The notes below the pieces were generated by a model that saw only the letters and a program-made list of their open reading frames with translations, searched no databases and had not been told where the DNA came from. From an uncultured Lachnoclostridium sp. (GTDB lineage Bacteria; Bacillota; Clostridia; Lachnospirales; Lachnospiraceae), in the NCBI GenBank assembly GCA_930986645.1, contig CAKNJS010000011.1, positions 1 through 57,146 on the forward strand: 57,146 nucleotides of DNA. Reading direction: 5' to 3'. Made by a program: the position numbers and the translations under genes. Shown one piece after another: positions 41,852 through 50,310 of this stretch. Each line of letters begins with the position of its first letter. Within the stretch, counting starts at the first letter, position 1.

Positions 41852-43096
41852 ATGGCAATATCAGCCGAAGAAATAAAGAAGAGAGCGTATGCGCTGAAGG
41901 ATCAGATCATCAATGACAGGCGGCGTCTGCATCAGATTCCGGAGATTGGAACAGATCTGCCAGAGACAAGTGCATATATTAAAAAACGTCTGGATGAGAT
42001 GGGAATTCCATGGAAAGACTGCGGGGGTCCGCTCCCGGAAAAAATGACAAACGATTTTGTGGAAGCGGGATTTCCAAGAATGGAGAAGGAAACAGGAGTT
42101 ACCGCGGTGATCGGACACGGAAGTCCGTGCATCCTTCTGAGAGCGGATATGGATGCGCTGCCGATCAGAGAGGACAATAATCTGGAGTATAAGTCGTGTA
42201 ACGGGGCAGGGCATATGTGCGGTCATGACAGCCATGCAGCTATGCTGCTCGGAGCAGCGCAGATTTTAAAGGATATGGAAAGCGAGCTGAAGGGTTCCGT
42301 AAAACTTATGTTCCAGCCGGGGGAAGAGACCGGAGCAGGAGCGAGGATCATGGTGGAAAACGGCGCGCTTCAGGATCCGCCGGTTGATGCGGCGTTCGGA
42401 CTGCACGTCCAGCCTGCAGATGAGACCGGGAAAGTCGGCTATGCGGTAGGAGTAAATTCCGCTTCTCTTGATTCATTTATCCTGAAGATCCACGGAAGAG
42501 GAGGACACAGTTCCCAGCCCCAGCTCTGTACGGATCCGCTGATGATCATGAATCAGGTGTATCAGGCGGTTAATCTGCTGGCATCACGGGAAGCAGATCC
42601 CGCGGCAATGGTGGCTCTGACATGCGGTGTGGCAAAGGGCGGCACGGCAGTTAATATTATCCCGGACGAGGCAGAACTCCATATAGGACTGCGCACGCTG
42701 GATGTAGAGGCAGCCGAGCATTTGAAACAGCGTATTCCCGAAGTGATCGATCATTATGTGAAAGCGTGGAACGGTGAGTACGACCTGACTATATTCCATA
42801 CACCCTGTACGTATTCAAATGAAGAACTGTGCAGAGATATCGTCCCGCATATCGGGGAGATCGTCGGAGAAGAAAAAGTACATCAGATTCCGCCAATGAC
42901 AGGAACAGAGGATTTCGGATATGTGACAACCGAAGTTCCCGGCATGTTCGTATTTATCGGAGCAGGCAGGCCGGGCAATGCACCGCTTCACAGCCCGAAA
43001 ATGATGCTGGACGAAGAAGTGCTGCCTCTCGGAGCAGCAGTCCATGCAAATGCAGCTGCTGCGTGGCTTGAGGAACACGGAAAGGAGAACCATTAA
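41852..43096 (+). CDS. M20-family amidohydrolase / aminoacylase
   Basis: A 414-residue M20 peptidase-type amidohydrolase. LRADMDALPI and GHMCGHDSHAAMLLGAAQIL carry the metal-binding Asp and His residues (CGHDxH, near 125). FQPGEETGAGARIMVENG carries the catalytic Glu, and IHGRGGHSSQP marks the dimerisation domain. TGTEDFGYVTTEVPG near the end is a typical last ligand block. These enzymes cleave N-acyl or N-aminoacyl amides (hippurate hydrolase, AbgB, IAA-amino acid hydrolase). The adjacent transporter, whose gene starts 3 nt later, probably imports the substrate. Confidence 0.92.
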   Translation: MAISAEEIKKRAYALKDQIINDRRRLHQIPEIGTDLPETSAYIKKRLDEMGIPWKDCGGPLPEKMTNDFVEAGFPRMEKETGVTAVIGHGSPCILLRADMDALPIREDNNLEYKSCNGAGHMCGHDSHAAMLLGAAQILKDMESELKGSVKLMFQPGEETGAGARIMVENGALQDPPVDAAFGLHVQPADETGKVGYAVGVNSASLDSFILKIHGRGGHSSQPQLCTDPLMIMNQVYQAVNLLASREADPAAMVALTCGVAKGGTAVNIIPDEAELHIGLRTLDVEAAEHLKQRIPEVIDHYVKAWNGEYDLTIFHTPCTYSNEELCRDIVPHIGEIVGEEKVHQIPPMTGTEDFGYVTTEVPGMFVFIGAGRPGNAPLHSPKMMLDEEVLPLGAAVHANAAAAWLEEHGKENH

Positions 43097-43098
43097 AA

Positions 43099-44496
43099 AT
43101 GAACGGAAAATCACAGAAGAAAGGCTTTCACATGCCTCATGTCTTCATTATATTACTTGTTATCATGCTGTTTGTCGTCATCCTCTCTTATATAATCCCG
43201 AGCGGATTATATGAGCGGATTGAGGATGCCTCAGGGATCACCGTGATCGATCCAGATACATTCCAGTATGTGGAAAATGAGACGCCTATTACATTTATGG
43301 ATTATTTTGAGGCTGTATATACCGGCTTCGTAAACGGCGCGACGATCATGGGAACCCTCTTTATCAGTTCCGGTGTTATCTATCTGCTTGAAGTCAGCGG
43401 AGCGTTTGGAGCCGGGATCGATCTGATCCTGAAAAAGACAAAAGGAAAAGAATTTTCTGTTGTGTGTATTTTCTACACGATCTTTGTCGTATTCGGAGTG
43501 CTCGGATATGGAGAGGCCGCTTATCCGTTCTATCCTCTTGCAGTGACCATCGGTTTTGCTCTGGGATATGACCGCATGGTGGGCACTGCTCTTGCTATCG
43601 TAGGAAGCACTGTCGGATTTACGTCCGGTCTGATGAATACATTTACGACCGGAGTGGCACAGCAGATCGTGGGGCTTCCGCTGTTTTCCGGCATCGTTTT
43701 CCGGGCTGTCGGATTGGTCGTATTCTATATTATCGGTCTGATCGGATTATATACATACTGCCGTAAGATCAAGAAAAATCCTGCGCTCAGCCTGATGAGC
43801 GAAGAATATATGAACCAGAAGAAGGAAGACCATACAGAAGGTATGGAAGAGATGAATGTCAGAAGAGCCCTCGGGCTTCTTGTATTCCTCGGAATCATTA
43901 TCATACAGGGCTTCGGATGTATCAGGCTGGGATGGTCCTTCCCTCAGATTGCGGCAATCTATGTGATCATGGGGATCCTGCTTTCCATTATCTTCCGGAT
44001 CGGACCAAGCGAAGCATGCCAGCTCTTCTGTAAGGGTGCCGTCCGCGTATTCGCCGCAGCTTTCGCAGTAGGGCTTGCTCAGTCAGTTGTAGTGCTTATG
44101 AATCAGGCGTGCATTATGGATACGATCGTGCACGGCATGTCACAGCTGCTGGAGAACAGAAGTGCCATCCTCGCGCTTCTCATTATCTTTATCTTTGTGA
44201 CACTGTTCAACTTCCTTGTAGTATCCGGAAGCGGAAAGGCTGTCATCGTCATGCCGATCCTGCAGCCTCTCGGAAAGATTCTGAACATCAACCAGCAGGT
44301 GCTTGTGCTCACCTATCAGTACGGCGACGGCATTACAAACAGCTTCTGGCCGGGAAGCTCCCTTGTCCAGCTGTCCATGTGCGGCGTGGACTACGGCTCA
44401 TGGATCAAATTCTGCTGGAAGATATACCTAGGATTCATCGTCAGCGCGTTTGTGCTTGTCATGATCGCTTATGGAATCGGGTACGGACCGTTCTAA
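43099..44496 (+). CDS. YfcC-family membrane transporter
   Basis: A 465-residue polytopic transporter with about 11-12 helices, of the YfcC/ArcD-like (DcuC/AbgT-clan) group. VILSYIIPSGLYER and GYGEAAYPFYPLAVTIGFAL near residues 30 and 140, and VVSGSGKAVIVMPIL plus DGITNSFWPGSS near 375 and 415, are typical repeat motifs. The family includes carriers for amino acids, acyl-amino acids and dicarboxylates. Position 3 nt after the M20 gene indicates joint uptake and hydrolysis of an N-substituted amino acid or peptide. Confidence 0.88.
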   Translation: MNGKSQKKGFHMPHVFIILLVIMLFVVILSYIIPSGLYERIEDASGITVIDPDTFQYVENETPITFMDYFEAVYTGFVNGATIMGTLFISSGVIYLLEVSGAFGAGIDLILKKTKGKEFSVVCIFYTIFVVFGVLGYGEAAYPFYPLAVTIGFALGYDRMVGTALAIVGSTVGFTSGLMNTFTTGVAQQIVGLPLFSGIVFRAVGLVVFYIIGLIGLYTYCRKIKKNPALSLMSEEYMNQKKEDHTEGMEEMNVRRALGLLVFLGIIIIQGFGCIRLGWSFPQIAAIYVIMGILLSIIFRIGPSEACQLFCKGAVRVFAAAFAVGLAQSVVVLMNQACIMDTIVHGMSQLLENRSAILALLIIFIFVTLFNFLVVSGSGKAVIVMPILQPLGKILNINQQVLVLTYQYGDGITNSFWPGSSLVQLSMCGVDYGSWIKFCWKIYLGFIVSAFVLVMIAYGIGYGPF

Positions 44497-44518
44497 AGAA
44501 AAATTACGGAAAGTTAAA

Positions 44519-44559
44519 AGCAGGGAAATGGCGTTATTCAGCCATTTCCCTGCTTTGTT
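44519..44559 (+). terminator. Terminator after the M20-transporter operon
   Basis: AGCAGGGAAATGG (44519-44531) pairs with CCATTTCCCTGCT (44542-44554), followed by TTGTT. The rest of the gap to 44693 shows nothing clear. Confidence 0.8.
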
Positions 44560-44693
44560 AATTGAAGTTATTTCCTGTAACCGGAGCTGGCATCAATTTT
44601 GTAATCCGTCTGCGGATACGTGAATCAGACTGTTGCAGCTGACTGTACTTCAGACGTTATACATAATATCAGCCGGTACGAAAAATCGAAATT

Positions 44694-45230
44694 TTAGTAA
44701 TTCTCAGCCTTTCTCTCAAAGTAAGCCTTCGGATGTGCGCATACCGGGCATACTTCCGGTGCTTCGTCACCTTCATAAATATATCCGCAGTTATTGCATT
44801 TCCATCCGAGAGGAGCTTCATCCTTGAAAGTTTTTCCCTCACGGTAATGATCGAGAAGTTTCTGGTAACGTTTTTCGTGAGCAGCTTCTACTTTAGCTAC
44901 GCCGCGGAATTTTGCGGCCAGTTCGGCAAATCCTTCGGCTTCGGCTTCCTCAGCCATACGTTTATACATATCTGTCCATTCGTAGTTCTCGCCTGCAGCA
45001 GCGTCTGCAAGGTTTTCTTCAACATTTCCGATACCATGGAATTCTTTGAACCACATTTTTGCATGTTCTTTCTCCTGATTTGCGGTCTCCTCGAAGATAT
45101 TGGCCATCTGGACAAATCCTGCTTTTCTCGCTGCGGACGCATAGTAAGTATATTTATTTCGTGCCTGTGATTCACCGGAAAAAGCTTCCATCAGATTCTG
45201 TTCTGTTTTTGTTCCTGCATATTTTGACAT
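44694..45230 (-). CDS. rbr: Rubrerythrin
   Basis: A 178-residue non-haem diiron peroxidase reducing H2O2 in anaerobes. The ferritin-like part has the EXXH-type ligands [28 protein letters not shown] and [14 protein letters not shown]. The C-terminal rubredoxin domain has [10 protein letters not shown] and [11 protein letters not shown] (two CxxC). The start is ATG 45230 with a perfect AAAGGAGG; a longer reading frame extends upstream into the terminator. It follows the reverse rubrerythrin and perR genes on the same strand. Confidence 0.95.
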   Translation of the reverse strand: MSKYAGTKTEQNLMEAFSGESQARNKYTYYASAARKAGFVQMANIFEETANQEKEHAKMWFKEFHGIGNVEENLADAAAGENYEWTDMYKRMAEEAEAEGFAELAAKFRGVAKVEAAHEKRYQKLLDHYREGKTFKDEAPLGWKCNNCGYIYEGDEAPEVCPVCAHPKAYFERKAENY

Positions 45231-45258
45231 AAGTGCCTCCTTTTCTGAATTATGAAAA

Positions 45259-45303
45259 GAGACTGTCTTCGGGAAAGAGTATGCAATTCTCAAAGACAGT
45301 CTC
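45259..45303 (-). terminator. Terminator of the perR - reverse rubrerythrin operon
   Basis: GAGACTGTCTT (45259-45269) and AAGACAGTCTC (45293-45303) are perfect 11-bp arms. On the minus strand the stem is followed by TTTTCATAATT. It separates this transcript from rbr, or reduces read-through into it. Confidence 0.75.
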
Positions 45304-45344
45304 AAATATATTACTTATTCTACAGTTGTAATTATAGTTTCGGA

Positions 45345-45887
45345 TTAGCCGAAGTATCTCTTCAGAAGTCCTGCAAATGCTTTTCCATGACGAGCCTCAT
45401 CTCTTGCCATCTCATGAACTGTGTCGTGGATTGCATCAAGGTTAGCGGCTTTTGCACGTTTTGCAAGGTCTGTCTTTCCTGCTGTTGCGCCGTTTTCAGC
45501 CTCTACACGCATCTCAAGGTTCTTCTTTGTGCTGTCTGTAACAACCTCGCCGAGCAGCTCAGCAAACTTAGCAGCGTGCTCAGCCTCTTCATAAGCAGCT
45601 TTCTCGTAGTAAAGTCCGATTTCCGGATATCCCTCTCTGTGAGCAACTCTTGCCATTGCAAGATACATACCAACCTCAGAGCACTCTCCCTCGAAGTTAG
45701 CTCTCAGATCAGCAAGGATGTCCTCGCTTACGCCCTGTGCAACGCCTACAACGTGCTCAGCAGCCCATGTCATCTCTCCTGTCTGCTCCTGAAATTTCTC
45801 TGCCGGTGCATGACATACCGGACATTCTGACGGTGCAGCTTCTCCTTCGTAAACATAACCACATACTGTACATACCCATTTTTTCAT
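45345..45887 (-). CDS. Reverse rubrerythrin (N-terminal rubredoxin, C-terminal ferritin-like)
   Basis: A 180-residue protein with the domain order opposite to rubrerythrin: rubredoxin first ([10 protein letters not shown] and [11 protein letters not shown]), then a ferritin-like diiron domain ([47 protein letters not shown]). In clostridia such reverse rubrerythrins are major NADH-dependent peroxidases induced by oxygen and controlled by PerR. The perR-like gene is 32 nt upstream on the same strand, which supports that regulation. Confidence 0.95.
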   Translation of the reverse strand: MKKWVCTVCGYVYEGEAAPSECPVCHAPAEKFQEQTGEMTWAAEHVVGVAQGVSEDILADLRANFEGECSEVGMYLAMARVAHREGYPEIGLYYEKAAYEEAEHAAKFAELLGEVVTDSTKKNLEMRVEAENGATAGKTDLAKRAKAANLDAIHDTVHEMARDEARHGKAFAGLLKRYFG

Positions 45888-45919
45888 AATTCCTGTCTCC
45901 TTTTCTTGAAAATGTATTG

Positions 45920-46315
45920 TTAAGACTTTTTAATGCAGTCACTGCATTCACCATAAAATAATGTAGAACTGGATTCAATCAGTCCGTCGAAATTTTCCGC
46001 TGCAAGGCGGTTCACTTCCTCGATACTTTTCATATCGAGCTCCAGATCCAGTAATCGTCCACATCTGGTACATAAAAAATGATTGTGCGGTTCTGTCCTT
46101 CCATCAAACCGGTCTCCGCCATCAGGTGTCGAGATCTTGACCGCCTCACCGATATCTGTCAGAAGATTAAGGTTTCTGTACACCGTTCCGAGACTGATGT
46201 TCGGAAAATCTTTCTTTACATGCATATAAACCTCATCGGCGGTAGGATGTTCTTTGGTTGTCATCAGGAAATGTTTGATGGATTCTCGTTGTCTACTGTA
46301 TTTTAAAGTTGTCAA
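45920..46315 (-). CDS. perR: Fur-family peroxide regulator (PerR-like)
   Basis: A 131-residue Fur-family repressor. [20 protein letters not shown] then [15 protein letters not shown] is the winged helix, [12 protein letters not shown] carries His ligands and the first CxxC, and [11 protein letters not shown] the second CxxC (structural zinc). The start is TTG 46315, 7 nt after AAAGGGGG; the ATG 18 nt earlier overlaps this RBS and lacks its own. Co-transcription with reverse rubrerythrin points to PerR, not Fur. A Fur-type box lies just upstream. Confidence 0.88.
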   Translation of the reverse strand: MTTLKYSRQRESIKHFLMTTKEHPTADEVYMHVKKDFPNISLGTVYRNLNLLTDIGEAVKISTPDGGDRFDGRTEPHNHFLCTRCGRLLDLELDMKSIEEVNRLAAENFDGLIESSSTLFYGECSDCIKKS

Positions 46316-46359
46316 TGGGAATCCCCCTTTCATTGCTAAATGAGAACCGTTATTAAGTT

Positions 46360-46377
46360 AATAATGATAACGATTAC
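46360..46377. promoter_or_regulatory. Fur/PerR box upstream of perR
   Basis: AATAAT-GATAAC-GATTAC, three adjacent NATWAT-type hexamers as in Fur boxes, about 45 bp before the perR start. It indicates autoregulation. The rest of 46378-46592 is AT-rich with no gene. Confidence 0.65.
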
Positions 46378-46592
46378 TGTAATTAGAATATAATACTTTT
46401 TTATTTGTTTGTCAACCTTTATTCAGCAAAAAAAATAAAAAATAATAAAGTATAAATAAACTTTTATATATGAAGAATTATAAACGCCAATTTGTTACAA
46501 AATAATTAATAATATTCTGGAATCACACATGATATCAAAGAGAAAATAATGATATTTGTCGAGATATGGTGAATGAAATGCCTTATAATCGG

Positions 46593-46621
46593 TTGACATG
46601 CGGGAATGCTCCTGATATAAT
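46593..46621 (+). promoter_or_regulatory. Consensus promoter of the NlpC/P60 gene
   Basis: TTGACA (46593-46598), 17-nt spacer, TATAAT (46616-46621): a perfect sigma-A promoter, 82 nt before the start. Confidence 0.88.
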
Positions 46622-46703
46622 ATCAGCGTAACAAAGTTAACAATTGTGTAACATTTAGAACTTCCTACAAAAGATAAAGACACAAATGTCAGGGAGGTTT
46701 TAT

Positions 46704-47807
46704 ATGGACAGAACACACATCAGCCAAAAAGTGGTCTTTTCTGCTATTGCAGGAGTGATCATGATCCCGGGGAGTGTGCTTCGTGTATCGGCTGCTGAAG
46801 AGATAGATGACCAGCCGTTTATACAGGCATCAGGGATTGAATCGGTACTGGAAGAATGTTATGAGACAGATGTAAAAGACAATATTGATCTCTATCTGGT
46901 GCCAACAGAAGAGGGAGAGTATTTGAATATGGCATTTTCTGATACAGGAGATTATACCTATATCAGAAGTGCACCGGATGAAAACAGTGACTGGGTCGGG
47001 AAACTGTATAAAAATTCTGCGGCCCAGGTACTGGAGTATCTGGACGGCTGGACGAAGATCCGTTCAGGGGAAGCAGAGGGATACGTTCCTGCGGATGCTC
47101 TTATAACAGGGAATGAAGCACAAGAGCATGCCGGTGAGTACGAAAGTAATACAGTTACGGTTACCGCATCGGTCCTTAATGTGAGGGACAGTCAGGGAAC
47201 AGATGCTCGGATACTGACACAGATTATGGAGGATGAACAGTATCAGGTGACCGGTGATCCGGTGGACGGCTGGTATCCTGTAAAAGTCGGGGACATTGAC
47301 GGCTGGGTATCAGGCAGTTATGTAACAGAGGAAACTTCTTATTCCTACGGGGAGACAAAGGAAGAAGAAGAGGAACGGATTGCACGGGAAAAAGCGGAAG
47401 AAGAGCAGAAAGCCGAGCGGGAGTCTGCTGCAGAAACAGCGGCGGAGAGCAGCACGGGAACCGCTGGACAGGCTGTGATCGATTACGCCTGTCAGTTTAT
47501 CGGGAACCCTTATGTCTGGGGAGGAACAAGCCTTACGGACGGGGCGGACTGCTCTGGATTCGTCCAGTCGGTTTATGCGCATTTTGGAATCAGTCTTCCG
47601 AGAACAACATATGATATGGTGAATTCCGGATATGCTGTAAGCTATGAAGATGCACAGCCGGGAGATCTGATTTTATATGGCGACTGCAGTCATGTGGGAC
47701 TTTATATGGGTGACGGCAATATTGTGAACGCTCTTAATTCAGACAAAGGGATCTGCATATGCAGTGCCACATATACAAATATTTACGCAGTCAGACGAGT
47801 TCTCTGA
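46704..47807 (+). CDS. Secreted SH3b - NlpC/P60 peptidoglycan hydrolase
   Basis: A 367-residue cell-wall endopeptidase. A signal peptide (VVFSAIAGVIMIPGSVLRVSA) is followed by two SH3b domains (about 75-135, YTYIRSAPDENSDWVGKLY; about 145-205, VTASVLNVRDSQGTDARIL), a charged coiled linker (about 210-245, rich in EEEER/EKAEEEQKAER), and the NlpC/P60 domain with GADCSGFVQSVY (catalytic Cys, near 290), GDCSHVGLYMGDG (His) and a final NALNSDKG. ATG 46704 has GGGAGG upstream. It cleaves stem peptides, probably for cell separation. Confidence 0.93.
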   Translation: MDRTHISQKVVFSAIAGVIMIPGSVLRVSAAEEIDDQPFIQASGIESVLEECYETDVKDNIDLYLVPTEEGEYLNMAFSDTGDYTYIRSAPDENSDWVGKLYKNSAAQVLEYLDGWTKIRSGEAEGYVPADALITGNEAQEHAGEYESNTVTVTASVLNVRDSQGTDARILTQIMEDEQYQVTGDPVDGWYPVKVGDIDGWVSGSYVTEETSYSYGETKEEEEERIAREKAEEEQKAERESAAETAAESSTGTAGQAVIDYACQFIGNPYVWGGTSLTDGADCSGFVQSVYAHFGISLPRTTYDMVNSGYAVSYEDAQPGDLILYGDCSHVGLYMGDGNIVNALNSDKGICICSATYTNIYAVRRVL

Positions 47808-47845
47808 CACAGCATGTAATACAAAATGAGAATGTTAAATAATAA

Positions 47846-47891
47846 GAACGGGAAGATTGTATTTTACTGAAAATGCGGTTTTCCCGTTTTC
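47846..47891 (+). terminator. Terminator of the NlpC/P60 gene
   Basis: GAACGGGAA (47846-47854) pairs with TTTCCCGTTTTC around a 24-nt loop that itself can fold. Confidence 0.65.
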
Positions 47892-47980
47892 GACATTATA
47901 TTTGATAAAATAAGCAAAATGCACAAAAATGTTTTTATTTGTAAAAATCCGTCGAAATCAGAAATCAGGAAGTTTTCAAC

Positions 47981-48052
47981 TTATCCACACTCTGAACAAT
48001 GAAAAACGTGGAAAAAGTAAGGTTTTCTACTGAGTTATCCACATTATCCACA
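47981..48052 (+). other. Cluster of perfect DnaA boxes
   Basis: TTATCCACA occurs three times: 47981-47989, 48035-48043 and 48044-48052; the last two are directly adjacent. AT-rich sequence follows (48060-48340). The 47892-48349 gap has no gene. It is not beside dnaA or rpmH, so a titration site or DnaA-controlled promoter is more likely than the main oriC. Confidence 0.65.
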
Positions 48053-48349
48053 CAAAAACATATGTTTTTGGTGAATTACTCGGAAGCAAAAAAGGAACGA
48101 ACGTTTTGGTGAGTTGTTATGAAAATGTGAAATTGTCGAAAAAAATCGGTTTCATTCTTGACTTTTAAGTATTCAAAAAAACAAAAAATCGAGCAGAAAC
48201 ATTTCAGAAAATTCAGAAAAGATTGTCAAATACACAGCGGCAGATAATATACGCTGTATAAAATAGAAAAACACGGTTGATAATTTAATTAACAGGGATT
48301 ATAATAAAGAACACTGAAGAAATTCAATTAATTTAAGGAGGAAATAGAA

Positions 48350-48556
48350 ATGGCACAGGTTTCTAAAGATACAAAAATCGGAGAGCTTCTCAATATTTTC
48401 CCGGGATGTGCACCAATCCTTATGGAGATCGGAATGCACTGCCTTGGCTGCCCGGCTTCCCAGATGGAGACTCTGGAGGAAGCGGCTATGGTACATGGCA
48501 TTGACAGCGCACTTCTCGTAGAGAAGATCAATGCAACTATGGCGGCAGAACAGTAA
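48350..48556 (+). CDS. DUF1858 domain protein (small redox-type CxxC protein)
   Basis: A 68-residue protein that is a single DUF1858 domain. [20 protein letters not shown] leads to the hallmark [20 protein letters not shown] (CxxC, near residues 35-38), then [12 protein letters not shown]. Such proteins occur alone or at the N-terminus of iron-sulfur or haemerythrin-like repair proteins. The CxxC may be redox-active or bind a metal or cluster. RBS AAGGAGG is strong. It is monocistronic, with a terminator 15 nt downstream. Confidence 0.9.
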   Translation: MAQVSKDTKIGELLNIFPGCAPILMEIGMHCLGCPASQMETLEEAAMVHGIDSALLVEKINATMAAEQ

Positions 48557-48570
48557 AAATGGAAATAAAA

Positions 48571-48622
48571 GCCCCGGAGAGCAGAGCATCTTTTAAAGAT
48601 GTCCGTTCTCCGGGGCTTTTTA
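48571..48622. terminator. Bidirectional terminator (DUF1858 gene / mecA)
   Basis: GCCCCGGAGA (48571-48580) pairs with TCTCCGGGGC (48607-48616), flanked by AAAA on the left and TTTTTA on the right, with an inner ATCTTTTAAAGAT stem. It lies between convergent genes. Confidence 0.88.
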
Positions 48623-48635
48623 TATATCCGGTGAT

Positions 48636-49361
48636 TTACAGTGCGGATAATTTCTGTACGGCATCGGCCGGTACAATGATATCACAGTGCTCTTCCAGAA
48701 AAGCAAGGATAGTGGAATCGGTCTTTTCCGGGGTTCCATATTCGGAAAGCATATTGCATATCTTATTAAATTCGCTGGTCATATGCTCTGATGGAGCAAG
48801 GGCAAGCAGGAAAACTCCTTCGGAAGTGTCTTTATACAATGTGTTTGCGCCACTGTAGAGAGGGGCGATAAGCCGTGCTGCCCTGATTGCGCTGTCGAGT
48901 GACTCGAAAGAAAACAGACGCACAGAAAATGGCGGGGTACCTGCCTCTTCTTTTTCTTTGCTTCCGGTTCCGGCAGCGGCTGCAGCTTCTTTTACTTTGT
49001 TCAAAAGATTAAGAAATTCATCTGCACCTTCAAGCTTCTCCAGAGCATCGGCATTAAGCGAAGTGTTTTCGCCTGCCGGTGTAAAGCGGGAAAAGCGTGT
49101 ATCAAGTTCCTCCGGGTCTTCCACTTTTGTTATGATCAGAACGATGGAATCTGCTGAGGAAGGAATTGCTTCTATCATAAGAGGTATATTATCCGCTTCA
49201 AATCCAAAATCAAAAGAGGCCTGCTGCATCATATCGCGAAATAAAGATTTTGCTTTCTCAGTACCATAGGCAAGCTCGCTCAGTTTCAGATGGCGTGCTG
49301 CCAGATCCGCGTGTGTCAGCGTACAACGAATCTGATTTTCATTGAGCTTTTCAATCTTCAT
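48636..49361 (-). CDS. mecA: MecA-like ClpC adaptor protein
   Basis: A 241-residue protein of the MecA/NegA family. The N-terminal domain reads MKIEKLNENQIRCTLTHADL, LKLSELAYGTEKAKSLFRDM and FGFEADNIPLMIEA, followed by IVLIITKVEDPEELDTRF. After a low-complexity linker (about 100-145) the C-terminal domain (FSFESLDSAIRAARLIAPLY; SEFNKICNMLSEYG) binds ClpC. MecA delivers substrates such as ComK/Spo0A-related factors to ClpCP in Bacillus; the clostridial target is unknown. Confidence 0.9.
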   Translation of the reverse strand: MKIEKLNENQIRCTLTHADLAARHLKLSELAYGTEKAKSLFRDMMQQASFDFGFEADNIPLMIEAIPSSADSIVLIITKVEDPEELDTRFSRFTPAGENTSLNADALEKLEGADEFLNLLNKVKEAAAAAGTGSKEKEEAGTPPFSVRLFSFESLDSAIRAARLIAPLYSGANTLYKDTSEGVFLLALAPSEHMTSEFNKICNMLSEYGTPEKTDSTILAFLEEHCDIIVPADAVQKLSAL

Positions 49362-49525
49362 ATAATCACATCCTTATATTATATAAGATAATATGCACAT
49401 CAAATAGATTTAGATACATATTCTCATGATTAGTATAAACAAAAAATATGGCAATGTAAAGAAAAAATATATGATCGGTTTCTGCACTTTCATCAGGCTG
49501 GATATTTGTGGAAAACAAGTGGAAA

Positions 49526-49556
49526 ACTTTGCCGGATGTGTGGATAGATTTATCAA
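49526..49556. other. Second DnaA-box-like group
   Basis: TGTGGATAG (reverse complement CTATCCACA, one mismatch to the DnaA box) is followed by TTATCAACA at about 49550. These are imperfect boxes in the 49362-49588 AT-rich gap upstream of mecA, about 1.5 kb from the perfect cluster. Confidence 0.35.
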
Positions 49557-49588
49557 CAAATAAACACAGGTTATGAACAATAAACACA

Positions 49589-49617
49589 TTGCAAAACGCA
49601 TGCAGTGCTCATATAAT
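49589..49617 (+). promoter_or_regulatory. Promoter of the 77-residue protein gene
   Basis: TTGCAA (49589-49594), 17-nt spacer, TATAAT (49612-49617). It gives a leader of about 200 nt (49624-49823) with a GGCGACGCC hairpin and no recognised riboswitch. Confidence 0.6.
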
Positions 49618-49823
49618 GGCACTTACAAAAGACGGCGACGCCGATAAGTAAATGAATGGAAGGGAGGAGTACAGAAACGAGAAGGTGATTGATGATTTCC
49701 CGCTGAAGAGCCGGCTGTCTTTTGCATTTCGGAAAGCCGACAGTATGTCACAGATACTTCCTTATGGCTGTCTGGAAAAGAAATTCTATTTATCGCGGGC
49801 AGGAGCGGGTGAAGGAGTATACA

Positions 49824-50057
49824 ATGAAAATGGATGAGACAGTTTACAGAGAGCTGTTTACGGAACTGGAAAATTATGAACAGAAGGGAATTGATATTTC
49901 GCTTGACGGATATCGTGCCAGCCCTCTGCAGATCGTAACAGCCTATATGACAAAAGAAGAAGGAACATATATGCGTGATTATGTCCTGAGCCGGGAAGGA
50001 AATATAGAGGCGCTGACATTTACTGATATTAATCAACGGGCAGGAAATACCCCTTAA
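49824..50057 (+). CDS. Conserved hypothetical small protein
   Basis: A 77-residue acidic soluble protein (ETVYRELFTELENYEQKGID, then SLDGYRASPLQIVTAYMTKE and YMRDYVLSREGNIEALTF). I do not recognise a named family. I place the start at ATG 49824 after GGAG, since the sequence upstream in frame looks non-coding. It has its own promoter. No membrane segment, signal or metal motif is visible. The 50058-50310 gap after it holds an extended -10 element (TGTGGTATAAT, ending 50159) and a small GC hairpin, no gene. Confidence 0.65.
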   Translation: MKMDETVYRELFTELENYEQKGIDISLDGYRASPLQIVTAYMTKEEGTYMRDYVLSREGNIEALTFTDINQRAGNTP

Positions 50058-50310
50058 CCTGCCGGACGCAAAAAAATCGCAGATGTATTTTCATTATGCT
50101 GTTTAAATTCTCCTCAAACAGGTAAATTATTAATGAATGAAAGTGAATATGTGGTATAATGATTGCACAATGTGCAAATCGGACTGCAGCGCGGTCCGCC
50201 TTGCTGTGCAGGGATTGTACTGGTGAGCCACGGCTTGAAAAGTAAATGGCGATTTATGCCGCTTCCTTTTCTGTGCATGTGGTATAAGAATTACCGACAG
50301 GAGGTACGGA

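Noticed and set aside
47981..48340. Chromosomal oriC
   Set aside because: DnaA boxes and AT-rich DNA are present, but dnaA, dnaN, rpmH and rnpA are absent and flanking genes are unrelated; kept only as a DnaA-box cluster.
49652..49837. 61-residue reading frame upstream of the 77-residue protein
   Set aside because: No family features and overlap with the better-supported downstream start; treated as leader sequence.
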